From the NCBI GenBank assembly GCA_003451645.1, contig DMER01000214.1, positions 450-10,004 on the forward strand: 9,555 nt of DNA, read 5' to 3'. The translations under genes and the position numbers were made by a program. Of this stretch, positions 7,043-9,555 are shown piece by piece. How positions within the stretch are numbered: the stretch's first letter is position 1; each line of letters starts with the position of its first letter. The DNA is from Alphaproteobacteria bacterium (GTDB lineage: Bacteria; Pseudomonadota; Alphaproteobacteria; Micropepsales; Micropepsaceae). The notes beneath the pieces are model-generated. The model was not told the DNA's origin and searched no databases. It saw nothing but the letters and a program-made list of their open reading frames with translations.

Positions 7043-8836
7043 CTACACAATCGGATTGCGCCTAAGGCTCGACAGGCCCGGCTTGGGCGGCGGCGGGGGC
7101 GGCTCCGCAGACGCCGGCGGCGGCTCGATCGCTAGAGGCGGCAACTCCGCCGCGCCATCGAGTTTACGCTGCGCGCGCCAATTAGCGACAATATCGTCGA
7201 GCTGCGCTGGGTCGAGCGGGGGTGCGCTCCACACTTCCGAGAACGGCGCGCTTTGGCCATTGGGCAAGCCGCTGGCCGCCTCCAACTCATCGAACCGGAT
7301 ACGCAGCGGCAAGGGCACGCCCTCGCCCATCACAATCGCCTCGGCTTTTCCGAGCACGGGCAGAAAGTCTAGCAGCGCCACACCCGATTCCGACGTCGCT
7401 GACTTCACATAATCCTGGTCCAGCTGATTGGTCAGGCGCAGCGCTAGGATCGTGTTGCATTGGGACAAAACCGTCGGGTCGAGCTCGGATGGCCGCTGCG
7501 TCACGATGCACAGCGAGACGCCATATTTGCGGCCCTCCTTGGCGATACGCGCCATCGCGCGGCGCGTCGGCTCAAAGCCCGCACCCTTGACGGGCGCATA
7601 GCGGTGGGCTTCCTCGCACACCAGCGTGATCGGGATCTGCCCCCGGCTCCAAAAGGCCAAGTCAAAGGCCAGCCTGAACATCGCCGACATCACAACGTTC
7701 AAAATCTCAGAGGGTACCGATGACAGGTCCAAAATCGTCAGCGGACGGCCGTTGCTTGGTACACGGAACATTTTCGATAGCGTTTCCGCCATCGTGTCCT
7801 GCACACTGTATCCGCCAAACATAAAGGCATAGCGCGGATCGGCCACCAGCGCCTCGATGCGTGTCTTAAGCCGGATAAAGGGCATTGTGGGCTGCGAACG
7901 GTCGAGCTTGCCCATCATCTCGTTGAGCGCCAGCAGCACATCCGCCATGCGGAACGGAAGCGGCGTGTCTTGCGCGATCAGCGAGATGTCTTGCGCCTTG
8001 CGCAGGCCCGCGCCCGACCGCATGCCGCTCGATGACCCAAATTGCGCCATATAGCGCTTGCGGGCTTGCGGGATCACCTGCGCCAGGATTTCAATTTCAA
8101 AATCCCGGTTCATACCCGATGGCGCCAAGACTTCGACCAATTCGTCAAAGTTCAACAGCCAATAGGGGATCGTCAGCTTCTCCGGCGAGATCACCTCCGA
8201 GCGCACCCCAAAGGCGGTCGAATATTCATTGTGCAGATCAAAGACAACGATATGCGCATTGTCGAACCGCTCGACCAGCCGCTTCAGCACGAGCGCGACT
8301 GCGCAAGATTTGCCGCTTCCCGTGGTGCCCAGAATGGCAAAGTGCTTGGCCAGCAGATCATTGATGAACAAGGGCACGCGGATCTCGCGGTCCTGATGCA
8401 AGGTGCCGATCGCAATCGAGGTCTTGGACCCGCTGTCGAAAATCTTGACGAGGTCCTCATGCGTCGCCTGCATCACCGTGTCGCCCAGGACCGGGAAGAC
8501 GCTGACGCCGCGCTTGAAGACCATGCGGCCACCCGCCGTAATGAACTCCCCCACCATTTCCAATTCGATGATGCGCAATTCCTCGCCGCCATGGATGGAG
8601 GGCGCCGGAATACTCTGTGCCGAGACAACCCCAACGGTTGCCCCGCGTGGCGTCTCGATCTTCATCAAGGAGCCGATGTCGGCGCGTGGCACCCCAGCAT
8701 TATAGGCTGTCGGTTTGTTCAGCACCGCGATGGCTTGCGAGCCATTGACGGATACAATGCGCGCGATCGGCCATTCCGCCTCATAGCTCGGCTGCGGTTG
8801 GTCGGAAGTATGATGGAGGCGGTCCTGAGCCAGCAT
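7043..8836 (-). CDS. HerA-type (HAS-barrel, DUF87) P-loop ATPase
   Basis: This 597-residue protein is a member of the HerA/FtsK branch of hexameric P-loop ATPases. An N-terminal β-rich HAS-barrel (about 22-110, beginning EWPIARIVSVNGSQAI) is followed by the ATPase core: Walker A GTTGSGKS at 170-177, FDLHNEYS at 199-206, Walker B ITLVCEEAH at 403-411, the sensor-like TQRPSEL at 446-452, and RIAKEGRKYG at 430-439, which may supply an arginine finger. The tail (about 570-597) is Pro-rich with a run of prolines and is probably disordered. Archaeal HerA is a DNA translocase working with NurA nuclease in end resection, and bacterial relatives occur with assorted nucleases and effectors. No NurA, Sir2 or other effector is visible here. 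The ATG has AGGAA eight bases upstream, overlapping the stop of the histidine kinase gene. It is probably a DNA-pumping ATPase; its partner is unknown. Confidence 0.9.
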   Translation of the reverse strand: MLAQDRLHHTSDQPQPSYEAEWPIARIVSVNGSQAIAVLNKPTAYNAGVPRADIGSLMKIETPRGATVGVVSAQSIPAPSIHGGEELRIIELEMVGEFITAGGRMVFKRGVSVFPVLGDTVMQATHEDLVKIFDSGSKTSIAIGTLHQDREIRVPLFINDLLAKHFAILGTTGSGKSCAVALVLKRLVERFDNAHIVVFDLHNEYSTAFGVRSEVISPEKLTIPYWLLNFDELVEVLAPSGMNRDFEIEILAQVIPQARKRYMAQFGSSSGMRSGAGLRKAQDISLIAQDTPLPFRMADVLLALNEMMGKLDRSQPTMPFIRLKTRIEALVADPRYAFMFGGYSVQDTMAETLSKMFRVPSNGRPLTILDLSSVPSEILNVVMSAMFRLAFDLAFWSRGQIPITLVCEEAHRYAPVKGAGFEPTRRAMARIAKEGRKYGVSLCIVTQRPSELDPTVLSQCNTILALRLTNQLDQDYVKSATSESGVALLDFLPVLGKAEAIVMGEGVPLPLRIRFDELEAASGLPNGQSAPFSEVWSAPPLDPAQLDDIVANWRAQRKLDGAAELPPLAIEPPPASAEPPPPPPKPGLSSLRRNPIV

Positions 8837-8844
8837 CGCGTGGG

Positions 8845-8849
8845 TTCCT
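8845..8849 (-). promoter_or_regulatory. Ribosome-binding site overlapping the upstream stop codon
   Basis: The complement of 8845-8849 reads AGGAA and shares bases with the TAG stop codon of the histidine kinase (complement of 8848-8850). It sits eight bases before the ATPase ATG. This arrangement implies that the kinase and the ATPase are translated from one mRNA, probably with coupling. Confidence 0.5.
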
Positions 8850-9555
8850 ATTGCTCTTTATTCAAATCATCGAGCAATTTCTTGCCCGCATCGCGTTTCA
8901 GGCACTTTACCCGTGGAAAGGTCACGCTGCCGCATGTACCCACACCGCGTTCGCTCTCAATCCGGAATTGCGCGCCCAGCCGCTCGACGAGGGACTGCAC
9001 AATCGACAAGCCCAGACCGCAGCCATCGTTGGAGCGCGAATAGGCGCTCTCCACTTGCCCAAAGGGTTGCAGCGCCTTGGCAAGTTCGGGCTTGGTCATG
9101 CCAATACCGCTATCGCGCACACTGATCACAATGCCGCCCTCAACGGTCAGTGCCGCACTCAGCGTGACTGTGCCGCCCTTTGGCGTGAACTTCACCGCAT
9201 TGGAGGCAAGGTTCAGAATCACTTGCTTCAACCGCCGCTCATCGGTGATCAGCTTGGGCAGGTCGGGCTCGCATTGCGTTGCAAGACTTTGCCCGGCGGC
9301 GCGCGCCCGTTCGCGCACGAACACCTCGCATTGCTTGATAAGGTCAGCCGCATCAACAGTCGTCAGGTCCAGATTGACGTGGCCCTGCTCGATCTTCGCG
9401 AAGTCCAAAATATCATTGATGATGTGGAGCAGATGCTCGCCCGCGGCCTTGATGTGGCCCGTATATTCCGACTGTTTCTCGGTCAATTCGGCATGGCCAA
9501 GACCCATGCTCAGAAGATCCGAGAACCCTAGAATGGCATTCAGCGGCGTGCGCAG
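8848..9555 (-). CDS. Sensor histidine kinase, C-terminal part (HisKA + HATPase_c)
   Basis: The frame is open to the right edge, so only the last 235 residues are visible. The first visible residues, LRTPLNAILGFSDLL, are the H-box of a HisKA domain (normally SHELRTPLN), so the phospho-acceptor histidine lies just outside the window. A dimerisation helix with HIINDILDFAKIEQG follows. The ATP-binding domain has the N-box (LNLASNAVKFT, about 114-124), the G1 box DSGIGM (148-153), the F region PFGQVE (about 164-169), and a G2 box reading GCGLGLSIV where GTGLGLSIV is usual (about 178-186). It ends with a Lys-rich tail after the last β-strand. All ATP-binding signatures are present, so it should be active. 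No response regulator is adjacent downstream; the next gene, 11 bp on, is the HerA-type ATPase. An internal ATG at 9507 is not the true start, because the H-box lies upstream of it. Confidence 0.93.
   Translation of the reverse strand: MRTPLNAILGFSDLLSMGLGHAELTEKQSEYTGHIKAAGEHLLHIINDILDFAKIEQGHVNLDLTTVDAADLIKQCEVFVRERARAAGQSLATQCEPDLPKLITDERRLKQVILNLASNAVKFTPKGGTVTLSAALTVEGGIVISVRDSGIGMTKPELAKALQPFGQVESAYSRSNDGCGLGLSIVQSLVERLGAQFRIESERGVGTCGSVTFPRVKCLKRDAGKKLLDDLNKEQ

Noticed and set aside
7078..7130. G/C-rich repetitive stretch of GGC-like triplets
   Set aside because: It is simply the codons for the Pro-rich tail of the ATPase on the minus strand, not a separate repeat element.
7043..8836. 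HerA-NurA or HerA-Sir2 defence system
   Set aside because: No nuclease, Sir2 or other effector gene adjoins the ATPase. The gene downstream of it is a convergent protease and the gene upstream is a histidine kinase.
8042..9043. 333-codon plus-strand frame spanning the ATPase-kinase junction
   Set aside because: It runs antisense across two well-supported genes and has no domain signature or ribosome-binding site that I could see.

Overview
The window is high-GC bacterial DNA, and its gene content and codon style suggest an alphaproteobacterium. That placement is an inference from protein character (tandem CurA-type reductases, a PqqL-like M16 protease, a PF11860-type muramidase). No rRNA or other taxonomic marker is present. 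Coding density is very high, with seven clear genes plus one fragment at the left edge. I saw no tRNA, rRNA, insertion sequence or CRISPR array.

Layout. (1) Positions 1-830, minus strand: an N-acetylmuramidase-type peptidoglycan hydrolase whose stop codon overlaps (ATGA) the start of a small hydrophobic protein that runs off the left edge. The pair resembles a phage-type lysis module. (2) About 901-1866, minus strand: a Gfo/Idh/MocA NAD(P)-dependent oxidoreductase, probably acting on a nucleotide sugar. (3) 1867-2070: a divergent intergenic region with one perfect hairpin. (4) 2071-7033, plus strand: two tandem zinc-independent medium-chain reductases of the CurA/PTGR type, 5 bp apart, then a 956-residue exported M16 zinc metalloprotease 47 bp further on. 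These three probably form one transcript. (5) 7043-9555, minus strand: a HerA-type ATPase preceded by a sensor histidine kinase. The kinase is cut by the right edge just after its phospho-acceptor histidine should fall.

The plus-strand and right-hand minus-strand blocks converge with only 9 bp between stop codons. The histidine kinase and HerA ATPase are 11 bp apart and almost certainly co-transcribed. I found no unmistakable new system. The pieces most worth following up are the muramidase/small-membrane-protein pair with its alternative starts, and the kinase-HerA gene pair. Both run past the window edges.
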